64,000 nucleotides of DNA from Myrmaecium sp. VS I D KN 1 (GCA_019775845.1 JADQAV010000010.1:468871-532870); one strand, 5' to 3'; counted from the first letter of the stretch, positions 43,801-56,852 are shown. Program-made: numbers and translations. Notes: generated from the letters alone by a model not told the origin.

Positions 43801-46651
43801 GTTTTCGATTGCACAAGAGGATTCGCATCGCCAAAATGCTATTGAGGAGGAGGGCTTCAGTGACGACGGCGGCTCCCCCGATCCGTACGCATTTCTCTAT
43901 GGAACTAGCCATTATTCAGGCTCTATGCAAAGCAACGCTACGCCTCCGCCGGCTTCAATCCTTCCACCACCAATGGCACTCTTCGATCCGCAGGATAACC
44001 ACCGCAGATTTGTAGGCACACCGGACTATCTCGCGCCCGAAACCATCAGCGGCGTTGGCCAAGACGAAATGAGCGACTGGTGGTCTTTAGGCTGCATCAT
44101 GTTCGAGTGTCTGTATGGATATCCGCCTTTCCACGCCGATACCCCGGACCAGGTGTTTGAGAACATCCTCGCTCGCAGAATCGATTGGCCCGAGGATGAT
44201 TCTATCCAGGTATCCGAGGAGGCAAAGGATCTTATGAACAAACTGATGTGTACAGATCCTAGCAAGAGGCTCGGAGCGAATGCGGAGGACAAATATTCTT
44301 GCGGAGGCGAAGAGATACGAGCCCATCCATGGTTTGCCGACATCAACTGGGAGACTCTCCGTGACGACGAAGCTTCCTTTGTGCCGGCAACAGAGAATCC
44401 CGAGGACACTGAATACTTTGATGCTCGAGGCGCTACTATGAATTCTTTCGGGCCAGAATTTGAGGACCAGACTACATCTAATACGGGCACACCTGGCGCT
44501 GACTATCCGGATCGCCCACACGATGCCCTCTCCCGTGTCCGGTCCCAGGTTCATGCTAGTTCGATGAAGCGAGGCTTAATTCCCCTCCACATTCCTCCTC
44601 ATGTGCGAGAAGGCCAACGCACCCGCCGTCTGAGTGAGCCCGTTGCATCTGACGATTTTGGTTCCTTCGCGTACAAGAATCTACCGGTCCTGGAGAAAGC
44701 CAACAAGGATGTGATCCAAAAGCTCCGTGCAGAAGCGATGCAGGCTCAGACCAAGCCGGTGACCACAATGGCGTCGCCGCTAGTTAGTTCTCCTTCTCCA
44801 TCGCTGGACACGAGTCCCATGGCCGCCCCTCCGCTCAAGCGGACCCTTTCGACCAACAAGGGCCCTGCGCAAAAGTCTGTATCGCCCTCGTTTAATGCGG
44901 CGAATTCGTCGCCCAGCCGCAGCTCGCAGCCGTCTTCGCCGTTGTTGGTTTCCTTCAGCACCGGACAGGGCCATGAGCGCCGGAAGACATCGACTGGGTT
45001 ACAAGCGCCTGGATCTCTTCAGCCTGGCAGTTTCTTCGATGTTCCCCGGGCCCCTGTGACACCGGGTGCTGGAGTCGTTTTAGCCTCTTCTCCTGTGAAA
45101 GTGACCAAGACGCAGGGAGTGCCGATTCCACGACCGCAGGATAGAAACCCAGGAGCGATTCGCCAGTCATCCTTGACGAGGTCCAGTCTGCCGTCTCCTC
45201 GTGCCCGTTCTCAAACCGTCGGTTCCCAAGACTCCAACTCCAATTCGACTGAGTTCTCCACTCCTAGCCAATACAAGAGAAGGAGTCAAGTATTTGACCT
45301 TTCTCCTTCCTCTTCAGACAACGAAGACTCTAGACAGAAGGCGCTTTTGCGCGTGCAACGGAGACGGCAAAGCTCTCAACGTCTGTCTCAGATTACACTT
45401 GCCGATGGGCCTGTTTTCAGGCCGTTAGATATCCTGATCTGCGAAGACCACCCCGTTTCGCGACTGGTGATGGAAAAGCTGCTGGAAAAACTACGCTGTC
45501 GCACCATGACCGTCACAAACGGTCCGGATGCGATTCGCTACGCCACAAGCGAGGTGAAATTCGATATCATCATGACGGAGTTCAGGTTGCCGCAAATCAA
45601 CGGAGCTGACGTCGCACGGATGATCAGGGAGACCCGGAATGCTAATTCTAATACGCCTATTGTCGCTGTGACTGGTTACTTGAAGGAGCTGTCTGCCCCA
45701 CATTATTTCGATGGGCTGATTGACAAGCCACCGACTCTGAACAAGCTTAGTGAAATTCTGGGCAAGCTGTGCCAATGGAAGCCAGCACCGCCAGGATGGA
45801 CGCCAAGCCAGTACACGCCGTCCACGCTGCGGCAGGAGTCGCTGCGCTTAGAGGACAGCCCGACCTCGAACTCATCCGGATTCCAAGCGGTTTCTGGAAG
45901 TTATGGACCCTCTAGTAGGGAAGACTCTATTAGTTCCAGCTTCTTCGGTGACACGGACAGTCGTAGCGATGAAGTCCCAGTCCGCATCAATCGACACACG
46001 GCCGATGAATGGAGAGACCGGGAGATGTCACGGGCCTTGGGCGGTCTGGGGATATCTGAGGAGCATCACGCTGAGGTTGCCCCCAAAAGTCTTCCGTCCG
46101 AGTTCCGAATACTGCATCAGTCTTCCGCTCCTCCCATCCTTCAGCATACGCCCGTGAAAGAGCAGCGGCCTGCGGAGCAGCTCAACCCCAAACGACGGTC
46201 GCTGGAACGTAAGCATCAAGATTCTGCGGAGTCGGGAGACGATGAGGACGAAGAGCTTGGTGACTCGAAGCTCCGAACTAGGAGCCCACGGAACCGGCCT
46301 AAGCGGTCTTCGAAACTCGGCGTGGAGATGTTGAGGACCAACAGCCACGGCAGCGTCGTCTCCGTCGAGGACGTAGCCGCCGCGGACACTCTCTGTTCGT
46401 CACCGCCTCCCGTGATTTCGGAAGACCCCATCTCTGAAGCGCAGAGCGAACGGAGGTACAACAACTCCACCCATCAGCCTTCCGCCATGACTCCTCCGGA
46501 GATCTTCCCGCAGCCTCAGGACGCTCCGTCGCCGAACACCGCTATGGATGTGACACCGCGGCCGTCCCACCCAGCCGGCCTCATCGATCCGGATCCGACG
46601 CCAAAGGCTACGGGCAGCCCGCTGCGTCATGGCACTCAAGCTGAGGAGTAA
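40813..46651 (+). CDS. rim15: Rim15-type protein kinase (PAS, zinc finger, Greatwall-like kinase, receiver domain)
   Basis: Two exons (40813-41337, 41393-46651) with a 55-base intron, phase 0, encode 1927 aa. A PAS-like domain lies at about 65-150 (VMDLGLDGCIRWVSPSWEQV), then a C2HC finger (about 233-252, CRICERQITPWWFEKHTEVC) and a disordered Ser-rich part. The AGC-type kinase starts at about 727 (ISKGAFGSVYLSKK), with HRDLKPDN (about 849), DFG (about 869) and GTPDYLAPE (about 1050). The insert of roughly 175 residues between DFG and APE is the hallmark of Greatwall/Rim15 kinases. A receiver domain follows at about 1521-1637. Rim15 acts downstream of TOR and PKA to set quiescence and stress gene expression through endosulfines. 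The receiver has Glu1571 (IIMTEFRLP) where a phosphorylatable Asp is expected. Confidence 0.95.
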
Positions 46652-48417
46652 ACTCGACGTACGCACACACGCGCACAAACACTATCCTGATCTTGATGTG
46701 TACATGCAACAACCCTCCTTTCTCTCTCTTTGTGTCTCCTATGTTGATTTCCAATCAGTCTGTCTCAAATGGGTGCGATCTTACCGGGCCGCGAAACTGC
46801 TTTTCCTTTTTTTCGAACTTGAACTTGACCATCCGCGTGAGTTTTTTTTCTTTCTTTTTTCTTCATTTAGCATGGTGTTGGTGGCGTATTTTCTCTCTCT
46901 TTCATACATACACAAACATTTCTTTTTTCCTTTTCTTTTTTTGGGTGAGGGTGAGGGTGATGGTGAGGGTGGGGAGGAAGCAGCGGAGTGGAATGGCTGA
47001 CATCAGGATGGGGAAACAAAAACATTCTTTTCATTTTCTCTTCTTCTTTTTTGTCGCCGTCGTCGTCTCGAAGGTTTTAAGCTCGCTCCTGGCGAGGTAG
47101 GGTGCGAGCTACTGGCTTGCGACCGCGACTATCGAGATGCCGTGAAAGGAAGAATTGCTGGGTGGAGAGTGAGAAAGAGAAATATATTCTTTACAGTGAA
47201 CTTTGTCGGAACGGGGGTTTGGGGAGGAGGGGGGCGCTGGCTACGCAACATCAGAATGCACCTTACCTCCATTTTTTTTTCCGGCTTCTTCTTCTTTTCT
47301 TTTGGTTTCCTTTCCTCTCTTACCTTTCGGTCCACTCCTGTGCGTTTTGGAATAGGTCTCGTCTCTGGAGGAGAGAGGGCGAGGGGACAAGGGGTCGTCG
47401 GCTTCTTCTTTTGGGCTTTGCGGGCATCATCATTAACCACATCGCGGCGGGTTTTTCGGGGACAGGCTTCTTCCTTCTTCCTAGTTATCCTACTCACTCA
47501 CTTCACTCAATTACTCACTTACTACTTTTAGTTTCACACTCCTTACTTTCTTTTCCCGCATTCTTTTCACTTCATTGTGCCTTTCCTCTTTCACTTTTTT
47601 TTTGGTTTGCCCGTCTGTGTATGGGTTGAGTCGGTGTGGTGTATGTGCTAGGTCAACCGTCGCGGATAGCGTACGAAAAGAGAAGAGAAAAAAAGACCGA
47701 CTGATTTGGGTGAATTTGTTGTTTTCTTCCTCTTCCTCCTCTCCTACTGCTTCTTTGACGACAAGCATCACCGTTACATGTGTCCTTCCGTACATATGTA
47801 TCTTTTCCATCGTGGATCCTACCCACCAACCCACGCACAAGAGTTCTTAAAGAAACAAGAACGAGAAAAAAAGATGAAGTACAGACGCCCCCTCCCTCCG
47901 TCGCGTCATCCCGTCAAAGATCGATCCAACAAACCACACATGCACAATGCTTTGCATCCTCCCAGCCGCCCGCTTGCGCGCGTGTCGCCACGCCCTCTTG
48001 CCTCGGAGATATTCGTAGGGGAAAAAAAGACAAAAAAAAAAGAAACCAAATAACGCCTGCGCTTTGACTTTTCTGATGATACAACAAACCAACCACGACA
48101 ACAAGAAATAAGAACCGACACCGCCGTTGCTGTGATGGGTGAGATCCCGGTGGGGGTATGTGCGGCGCTGCTGCCCACTCTTTTTCAGCTTGTTTTGTTT
48201 TCTGCTGAGTGCTCGCTCTTTTTGCGTGTCCACGTCCACTCAATGTCCAACGAAGCCATTCCGGCCCAGCCAATGCAGGTTGTGAGGGGGGCATATTTCG
48301 ATCCGCGCTTGCACGCTCCTCCTCGTCGGTAAGTAACTGAAGTTTCCCCTTCCCGCCACCCCCGCGCGGGGTTGAGTGAAGGTCAGAGGTGAGCTGCGGA
48401 AAGGAGAAGAAAGACGA
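46652..48417. other. Long convergent intergenic region between rim15 and rpb4
   Basis: 1.77 kb between two stops. The sequence is T-rich with CTT/TTC runs, a GTGAGGGTGAGGGTGATGG repeat at 46946-46970, and an A-rich patch near 48022-48050. It is long for a region that needs only two 3' UTRs, but the open frames (up to about 175 codons) encode Phe/Leu/Ser low-complexity sequence and are not convincing genes. Confidence 0.45.
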
Positions 48418-49267
48418 TCATTGATTGTCGTCCGCGCCGTCGTCGTCCTTGATCCCATCCTCCTCCTCGTCGTCATCGTCGTCCTTCTTGGCGTCCTCTT
48501 GCCGGAGGATGTACATCTCGTCGATGATGGCCTGCATCTCCTCGTCGGTGACCTTGTTGGCCAGGCTGGGAATCAGGGACTTGGCCTCCTCGACGTCGGC
48601 GGGGAAGAGGTTTGCTGGGGGAGGGGAGAGTCAGCGGTTGGTGTTTTTTTTTTCTTTGGAAGGGCGGGAGGTTTCCGCGGGGTGGTGAGAGGGTTTTGCT
48701 CACCGATTTGGGAGCGCTCGATGTAGGCGAGCTGCGGGTATTCAGCTAGGAGCGCCTCGAGCTTGTTGAGCGTCTTCTTCTTCTTAATGCGGGAGAACAT
48801 GTCGAGGTAGTCGAACATCTTGGTCATGTTCCTGGACAGAGGCCGATCAGCGGGTGCGCTCTTCCTTCTTTCCTTCCTTTCCCTGCCACATCGCACTCCA
48901 CGGCGCATATGCCTTTACATCCTCGATCACCCACTCCCCTCTCCCCACTCCACCCAGTGGAAGCAAGCCGACAAGAGCAAGCGAAAAGAACGGCGCGGAC
49001 TCACTCTGTCTCCCGATAGTGCTTGCCCGCGGCCTTGCGCCGCTCGAACACGGCGTTGACGATGAGCCGGGTCTCGCTGTTGGACATGGTGTGCACGTTC
49101 TGGAACTGGCCGAGGTGGAGCTCCTCGTCGAAGCGGAGCTCGCCCTCGAACGTCGTGTCCTTGGTCCGGCTGACGGTCTTGGGGACGCGGAACGGGGGCG
49201 GCTGCGCCGCCCGGTGCGGGTGCTCGCCGCCGTGGTGCGCGGCGGACGTCGGTTCGGGCGTGGACAT
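48418..49267 (-). CDS. rpb4: DNA-directed RNA polymerase II subunit Rpb4
   Basis: Three exons (49267-49005, 48831-48704, 48614-48418) join in phase to 195 aa. The HRDC-like Rpb4 core is clear: ELHLGQFQNVHTMSNSETRL, LIVNAVFERRK, NMTKMFDYLDMFSRIK, EALLAEYPQL, and the helix pair ending SLIPSLANKVTDEEMQAIID with LFPADVEEAKSL before it. Rpb4 pairs with Rpb7 in the stalk of RNA polymerase II, supports initiation and stress-time transcription, and links to mRNA export and decay. The C-terminus is a short acidic tail (KKDDDDDEEEDG). The first intron (49004-48832) is 173 bases and the second 89. The start follows an upstream region holding a degenerate 8-bp repeat. Confidence 0.95.
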
Positions 49268-51487
49268 GGCGGGCTGGCTGGCCGGAGGAGGTGTTTGCGC
49301 GGTGCGAGGAGGGGAGGTGGCAGCGGCGCGGGACTCTCACGGATCGAGAGGGACCGTCGAGAGGGCTTCAGAGTCGGGAGGGTTGCGAGGGTTGGGGGGT
49401 CTAGCGATGTTGAGGGACAAAGGTGACGCGGAGAGCGGAAGTATTGGCGGAGCACATGCTGAGCAGCCATTGTTCTGTGATGTCGCGGACGGAGGGGCCT
49501 TGGCGGCCTTACTGCCTTGCTGCCTCAATGACTCGCCAGCTGTGTGAGCCTGAATGCCTGAAGTGCTTTGAGCCTGGAGGCCTTGGCGCCTAGAAGCCTT
49601 AGTGCTTGGCAAGCCGACGGATTAACAAGCTTAAGGGAGCAAGGCGAACCTGGCCGAGGTGCATTCGGGAGGCCGTCATCTCACGGGCATCCCTCCCTCC
49701 TTTTTTACCCTGCGGCGGGCTAGTGAGGCAGCGCCCAGGCACCCGCATGCCTGCATCCTCACGGTTGCAGACGCGCTTGAACTTGCCTTTGGCAGCCCGT
49801 ACCTTTTCTGGCCGCCGTTGTGCGAAACATGCGGTGGATTCATCCACGGCGGCTACGGAACGGTACAGGAGATGTGACGTGAGAAGGGCAAGGCAGGGTT
49901 GCGAGGCTTGGGTGAACGGGAAGCGCAGCAAGTGGTGGTGGGGAGCACAGCTTATACCAACAGGCACGGGAGCGCTCAGGTACCTTGCGTGCGACCGTTC
50001 AGTAACTACCTCACATCTACGACGCCGCATGTATGCCAGAGCAACCATCTACTGTATATTCGCTCACCCTGGACGGGACGCACTCCAGCATCCGCACACA
50101 GCACCAGCACCCACATTAGCACCTCCCTTCACGTATAGAGGAGACCGAAACGGAAAGCCGGCGGCTCCCTCTCGACTTCCATCCCTTGTTCCGTCCTGGG
50201 GAGGGGGTAGGTAGCCGTGCTGCGCGAGCGACGATGATCGGAATATTAATTTACCAAGGCATTGGTGGCTAACCCCAGATTCGTCCTGGACCATTCCACC
50301 GCGCGCGACCTTCACAAATGCCCTGCCTGGGCAGGCGGCGGCGGCAGCTGCGTGCATGTATCTGCTGGTTGGAAGAGGCGCGCAAGTGCCTGATCGACTT
50401 GGATTCCTCTTGCCTCCTGGGCACGGCAGTCAGCCCATCGCCACCAGCCCGCATCAGAGCCCGCATACGGCTGCTCCTGACATCTTGACAGGCGTGGGCT
50501 GTCGTGGTGTTGGTGAACGGGCTTAGCCTTACAATCGAGATTGGTGCTGGTAGCGGAGAGAGGAAGTGTGTGAGAGGAGGATGGAGGGAGGGAGGGAGGT
50601 GGAAAGGGAGACGGAGAAATAGAAGAGAGGAAAAAAAGGGAGTATGAAAGACACTGTGAAGGGTCAGGGCAGGCAAAAGCTGTTAGGTACTTGCTTGCTA
50701 GTGAGAGAAGGTGAAGGGCCCCGGCAACGCCCTATTGGCGACGCACGGCCGCCCTTCAATGTTATTATATCGCATTATGCCTGTGGGACACCCTGCGAGC
50801 CTCCCGCCGCCAGATTATATACAAAGCGCGCGCAACTGCCATCATATCATAATCCCCTTGGCCGACCGCTTGCTATCGCCTCCCCGCGCTTGGATTCCCT
50901 GCTCAGTCTCGTGGCTGCGGATCCCTCGCAGGAGTCGCAGGACTATCTCGCCGGCCAGCGCCTCAAGTCTCTTCCTTGGGTGCTTCAGCCTCAAGTTCCT
51001 CTCCACCACGCTCTAACATCTCCGCAAGAGCGCTACTCCTAGCACACCGCAAACCCCAACCCAACCCACCACCACTTCCCCCCCTCCGCCCCCCTCCCCC
51101 TACGTCTCCCTTCTTCGGTCTGCACATGCTCCCGGACACCTCCGACCAAGGCGGAACCGGACTCGAGGATCGACTCCGTCCTGTCTAGTTCGTCGCGACC
51201 TCTGAGCTGGCACTTGTTGTCCCCGTCGCCGCACCGTACCTCCGCAACCAAGCTTTCCCTCGTCGCAGGAAACGAACACCACCGCTGGACGTGCCACCAA
51301 CCCCGTCACTCCCTGTCGCGCGACCGGCCTCTGGATACTCCTTGGACTGCGTCCGTCGATATCCTGCTGTATTTCTTTCCTGTCACTCGTTCCCTCTTCC
51401 ACGACTTCACTATCGCCCCACAACCCGGCCTCGGGGCCGCCAGATAATCAGGGACGGTCTGGGTGAACAACATTGGCGGTACACAAC
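49268..51487. promoter_or_regulatory. Divergent intergenic region between rpb4 and lrg1
   Basis: 2.2 kb holding both promoters and, for lrg1, probably a leader. A degenerate 8-bp tandem repeat lies at 49493-49616 (separate entry). The lrg1 side is C-rich (51050-51120). Open frames of up to 202 codons on both strands lack any domain and are not supported as genes. Confidence 0.45.
49493..49616. repeat. Degenerate tandem repeat, about 8-bp unit around GCCTT
   Basis: About fifteen imperfect units of the form NNGCCTTR follow each other (for example CGGCCTTA, CTGCCTTG, CTGCCTCA, then TGAGCCTG, AATGCCTG, later AGGCCTTGG, AAGCCTTAG). Spacing wanders between 7 and 10 bases. The array lies about 225 to 350 bases upstream of the rpb4 start. 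Confidence 0.55.
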
Positions 51488-54400
51488 ATGGGCGGTCTCC
51501 CGGAGGGCCCGCCTCCCGCGCTTCAGAGACAGCAAACATATGAAGCCTACAGGCCGAATGCACATGGCAATCGTTCGCACTCGCAGGATCCGGAGTCGCG
51601 ACAAGGGCGCCCCTCCCACGACGCCTCGAACCCCAATGCCTACGCAGATTTCAACTTCTCCGACAGACGTTCGGAGGACAACACCCAGGGCCGGAACCCG
51701 TCGCATAGTCGCGAACGAGATGGCCGAGGGCGCGAGCCGACGAAGTCGCCAGCGCCGCGCGACCGGTCGCGGCCAAATGGCAACCGTCGACCTAGCGCTT
51801 CGAAGATATGTGGGAAGTGCGGTGGGAACCTGACCGGCCAATTCGTACGGGCGTTGGGTGATACTTTTCACCTCGAATGCTTTACGTGCGCGGTGAGCAT
51901 CTCCCACGCCCTTTGCAACGGAGCTTGCGATTGCTAATTTCGTCTCGAACTAGGACTGCGGTAAGATAGTCGCCTCAAAGTTCTTCCCCGTACCCGACCA
52001 GCCGCCGAACCAATACCCCCTGTGCGAAACGGACTACTTCAGACGACTAGATCTCCTGTGCTTTTCCTGCGGCGGAGCCCTCCGAGGCTCCTATATAACT
52101 GCCCTCGACCGTAAATACCATATAGAGCATTTCACCTGCTCCGTCTGTCCGACTGTATTCGGTGCTACGGATAGCTACTATGAGCACGAAGGCGAAGTGT
52201 ACTGTCATTTTCACTACAGTACACGATTTGCACAAAGATGCAATGGGTGTCAAACGGCTATCCTGAAGCAATTTGTAGAAATATTCCGCAACGGGCAGAA
52301 CCAACACTGGCACCCGGAATGTTACATGATACACAAATACTGGAATGTACGCCTGCACTCATCGGAGGAGCCGATACCAGAGGGGGCCATGTCTGAGGAG
52401 GATGCGAGTGAGGAGATCAGGCAGGCGGTTCGGAAGAAAGAGGAGGATGTTGAGGAAAAGGTGTTGTGGATTTGGAGGACGCTCTCCCAATTCGAAGAAA
52501 AATCCGCGACGTGTATTTCGGATATGTTACTCCATGTCAGCAACGGTGCTTATATGGACGGTGTTATGTCCGCGAGGAAGTTTATCGTCCATATTGATAT
52601 TCTCTTTGTTGCGGCGGATGATCTCGACCAGCTGCTCTCCTCAAAAACTTCCAAAGGTATGTTGTCCTCGGCGGGCATATGACAGTCAACTGATTTGCCG
52701 CGTGGCTCCAGGATTGTCCTATTCTCGTGAATCTAAGTTGCTCTGCAAGAAAGTCGTTGCCTTCTTCCAACTCTTGTCCGTGTCTCAGGATACCGGAGTG
52801 CGAAGATTAGGGGTTACGCAAGAATTACTGTCCCTGGTCACCGGTCTAGCTCACTACCTCAAGCTTCTCATTCGTATTTGCTTACAAGGCTCCCTGAAGC
52901 TTGAACGAGAGTCCGGCGATACGTCTGGCCTTACTGGGTTTTTAAGACAGGTTCATTCGCTTGACCAGAAACTCGAGGAGGAGAGCGAGGTGGATAGCAC
53001 ACTCGAATCTTCCATCTACACCCCTAAGTCAGCAGACACGTGTCCGGTATGCGAGAAAGCAGTAGAGGATAAGTGTCTTCGCATCGATCAACGAGTGTTC
53101 CATTATGCTTGCTTCGCTTGTCAGCAATGCGGCACCGAACTATCCGAGAATACGCGAAACGCTCGATGGAGCGACAAAACCCAAAAAGTGTTCTGCAGAA
53201 GATGCTCAGAACCTTATCCTGATGCTCAGGCAGGCTTTATACCCGTCACTAAACTTAGACAGTACATGCATCTTCTGCGCGTAGCGCACGCGAGGTTACT
53301 CGCCGCTCTCCTTAAAAGCAATGCTCTTCCCCATACCTCAGACGACCCCAACTTGAACAGCTATGATTCGAGCAAAGGACACCGTGTTTCCACTGTGACG
53401 GGAGAGGACGGACCCCCGTTATTACGCTCTGATACCAGATCAAAATCCTTTGGCGGTTCCAGTTCCATGGAAGGCCAGAACCACAGCTCCTCATACGAGC
53501 AAACCGTCGGTGACATTCGCCGTTTACGCTCCACGCGCCTCGATCGGCATCTCTCCACGACCATGAAGCGCGCACGCACGTCGCGGATCATAGACGGTCC
53601 CGAGGGAGCGTCTGTAAGTCCAGGGTCCGGCGACGGTGACCCAGGCGGTCACAACCAGATGCAGATTGTTCAGGAACGCGAGGCGGCCGAGTCGGGGCAG
53701 CTCAATCTTGGCGTCAACTCGTTGGCGCTTGATGATATTCCACGTATCGTTGCTGCTGAGCAAGCCAAGGATCAGCGTCCAAATGCCTCGAAGTACGCCC
53801 GCGGCCATCTGATAGGACAGGAGCCGAAGGCCAAACTGCTGAATGGGCACCGCCGCGAAGTGTCTGGAGGCAATGACCTCAACGAAATCGCAGCCATGGG
53901 GGATCCTTCCAACAATATGCGCATGCGGAAATGGTTTTCCGACCTTACGCCTCTCGAGTACTTCATCGTCCGCCACATCGCCGTACTCCGGATGGAACCT
54001 CTCCTGGACGGTGCTTTCAATCAGGAGGAACTTCTCGATCTCATCGAGACCAAACGCCCTACATTCTGGGGGAAGTTCGGCAAGGCGTTCAAGAACGACA
54101 AGGCCAAGGGCGCCGCGAAGAAGAAGGGTGTCTTCGGCAAGAGCTTGGAGCAGGTCGTGGAGCGGGACGGCGCCGAATCCACTGATGGTGTCGGTGCCGG
54201 GACGTTAAGGGTACCAGCCCTCGTCCAAGACGCCGTCTCGGCAATGCGAACTATGGATATGTCAGTTGAGGGCGTGTTCCGGAAGAACGGTAACATCAAG
54301 CGTCTCAACAACCTCATCCAGGAGATCGACACCAAGGGCGGCGACGCTGTCGACCTGACTCGAGAAAGCCCTGTACAGGTTGCCAATCTCCTCAAGAAAT

Positions 54401-55285
54401 TCCTCCGAGCTCTGCCAGACCCGGTCATGACTTTCAAACTTCACCGACTGTTCATCACTGCCGCGAAAATTCCGGACGAGGAAAAACGAAGGAGAGTGCT
54501 CCACCTGGCCTGCTGTCTCCTGCCTAAGGCTCACCGGGATACGATGGAGGTTCTGTTCTCTTTCTTGCAATGGGTGTCATCTTTCCACACCGTCGACGAA
54601 GAATCGGGGAGCAAAATGGACATCCACAACCTTGCCACTGTTATCGCGCCGAACATCCTTTATCCCAACACAGGAACTAGGCCTCCGGATTTTGGAGGTT
54701 TGGACGAGAGTTTGCTTGCTATAGAAGCGGTTCATACACTCATAGAGCACAACGAAGAGATGTGCGAAGTAAGTCTGAAGATTTTCAAATCATCTTTGTT
54801 CATTGAGCTAACGATGTGATTAGGTCCCCGAGGACCTTGCCTCCTTCCTGAACGACAACGCCTTGTTCGCAGGGAGCGCCGAAATCACCACCAAAGAAAT
54901 CCTGAAGCGCTTCGGCGACATCGGCAAGAGCCCAGTCCCGAACGTCGTCTCGCCCGACGCCAAGGCCCCCCGGTCCGTGGAAGGCCGGCCGAGTGCCCCG
55001 GTGATCACCCGCGTCGACACCGACCCGCACATCTGGCAGAACGAGAGCTCGGTCCGGCACGTCGACGGCGGCGGCAGCGGCAGCGGCAGCGGCGGGTCGA
55101 ACGCGGCGAACGCGCAAAACGCGCAGGACCTCGGCGCCCCGAACGCACCGTATGCGAATCCCGCGCACAATGAGTCGACGGAGAGCCACGGGTCGTCGAG
55201 CGGCGGCGGCGGCGGCAATCGCAACAGCCAGTATCGCGCCCCGTTCCAGAAACAGGGCGCGGTCGGCGTCACGGGCGCGGGCTGA
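51488..55285 (+). CDS. lrg1: LIM-domain Rho GTPase-activating protein, Lrg1 type
   Basis: Four exons (51488-51892, 51954-52656, 52712-54768, 54824-55285) join in phase to 1208 aa. After a disordered basic N-terminus come LIM domain 1 (about 107-165, CGKCGGNLTGQFVRAL...CADCGKIVASKFFPV), LIM domain 2 (about 168-225, CFSCGGALRGSYITALDRKY) and a third zinc segment (about 230-268, RCNGCQTAILKQFVEIF, WHPECYMIHKYW). A further LIM domain lies at about 480-535 (CPVCEKAVEDKCL). The RhoGAP domain spans about 868-1065 with the arginine finger in SVEGVFRKNGN. Lrg1 relatives inactivate Rho1 at hyphal tips and septa, controlling glucan synthesis and polar growth. The tail is Gly/Ser/Asn-rich. The ATG at 51488 is the first in frame; the frame is open a little further upstream without another ATG. 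Confidence 0.95.
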
Positions 55286-56773
55286 TTCTGCGACCTCTGC
55301 ATTGTCACATCTTTACCTTCATCTTCGTCCTCTTCTTCATCCTTCCTCCCTTCGTTTCTCTACATTTCCGGGCGTTCCACGGCGTTTCGAAAGGTGTCTA
55401 CGAGAGACCTCGAGGGTCTTCTTTTTTTTCTCTTCCCCTAAGCCAGGGCCCTGGCTCTCGGGGAAATCTTTTTGGGGAGGGGGTGAAAGATGGGAAAAGG
55501 AGAAAGGAGAGGAGAGGGGGAAATTCGTTTTTGTTTTTGTTCTCGCTGCTGCTGCTGCTGCTGCTGCTGTTGTGTTGTTCTTTCTGTGCCAATACCAGAC
55601 CCCCCCCTCCGTCTTCCCATCTTGTTTAACGACGCGGTTGCAGTCGAGTCGTTTTTTTTTATCCTTTTACTTTCCTTATCATTACCCTTTCCTGATCGAG
55701 GGTATGTAAGCGGGTTTTGTCTTTTGTTTGTATCTTCTTTCTTTCTCTCTCTCGTCTATTCTTTTTGTTGTTGTTTTCTTCATACCTGTGTTGTTGGAGC
55801 TGGGGGAGGGAGGGTTGGTTTCGTAATCCTATTTTCCTTCGTCATCCGCGCGTCCTCCTTCTCCTTTTTTCAACACCCTTCCCCTCTTTCTGAATCTTTC
55901 TGGCTGTTTCCTCCTTCTATTCCCCCGTCGTCTCGTGTGTCTGTCTGTCTGTATGTGGGTGTTGAGAAAGAGTGTTCATTAACCTTCGGTCCGTGGAGCG
56001 GCGATCCGTGGGAGGCATTTGAAAGTCTCTGTTATTAGTTTCTTTTGTGTTTTCTTGGGAGGGCGTTTCTCGTGAGAGAAAGGAAATAAAGAGAGAGGGT
56101 GGAAGAGAAAGAAAAGAAAGAAAAGGATGAGCGCGTTCTTTCCCTCGAAATTATATTATCTTTTCACTTCTTCACTTTTGGTTTTCCGTTGCTGTGTTGA
56201 GGATGGATAGGGGACCATCCCTCCATCCGTTCACCCATTGCGTGCTATATAAATTACATACCTCAACCCTTCTTTTTTCTCTTTTATTTGTTTTCTTATT
56301 CCCAGCCCCTGTTTCTGGTCGGAGGGAGGATGGATCAGAAGGAAAGAAGGTATTTCATATCATATGGCGGACTGGGCTATCTTTTGTGAGCGTGTGTGAG
56401 AATGGATTCTCACATCCGCATGTACTCGGCTGCTTGTTTATATGTTGATCACTTTCTATGTGCACCACTGCCAATACTGGTCCCATGTTGTGGTTGATCA
56501 GACCGTTAGATATCATCCCTACCGTTGCTTCAACCCCGCAATCAGGCATGGCATGGCATAGCCCATCCAGCATCCAGGGAACCCACCAGCATCAGCAGCT
56601 GAGTGATGGGCAGTGGTTCGTGTCGGTGGCCATCACCATGTGGGTTTTCGTCGATCTGGGATCAGCGATGAGGGGGGAGGGGACGCGCAGGGAAGAGCTT
56701 CTGTCTGTTGCAGATTTCCACGCATTTGGTACAGAAGCGTATGTAAGCGACTGACATCTCCCTCGTTCCCAAC

Positions 56774-56852
56774 GGCTGGGCTGGGCTGGGCTGAGCTGGG
56801 CTGGGCTGCAGTTGCTTCGCATGGCATGGGACGGCATGGCATGGCATGGCAT
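56774..56852 (+). repeat. Two adjacent pentanucleotide arrays, (GGGCT)n then (GGCAT)n
   Basis: About seven GGCTG/GGCTGA units end at about 56808. After 14 bases of ordinary sequence, about six GGCAT units begin. A smaller GGCAT cluster is at about 56546-56560. Both are upstream of creB by about 1.25 kb. Confidence 0.7.

Noticed and set aside
56774-56852. Direct repeats considered as a CRISPR-like array
   Set aside because: Units are 5 bases with no spacers; ordinary microsatellites in a eukaryotic genome.
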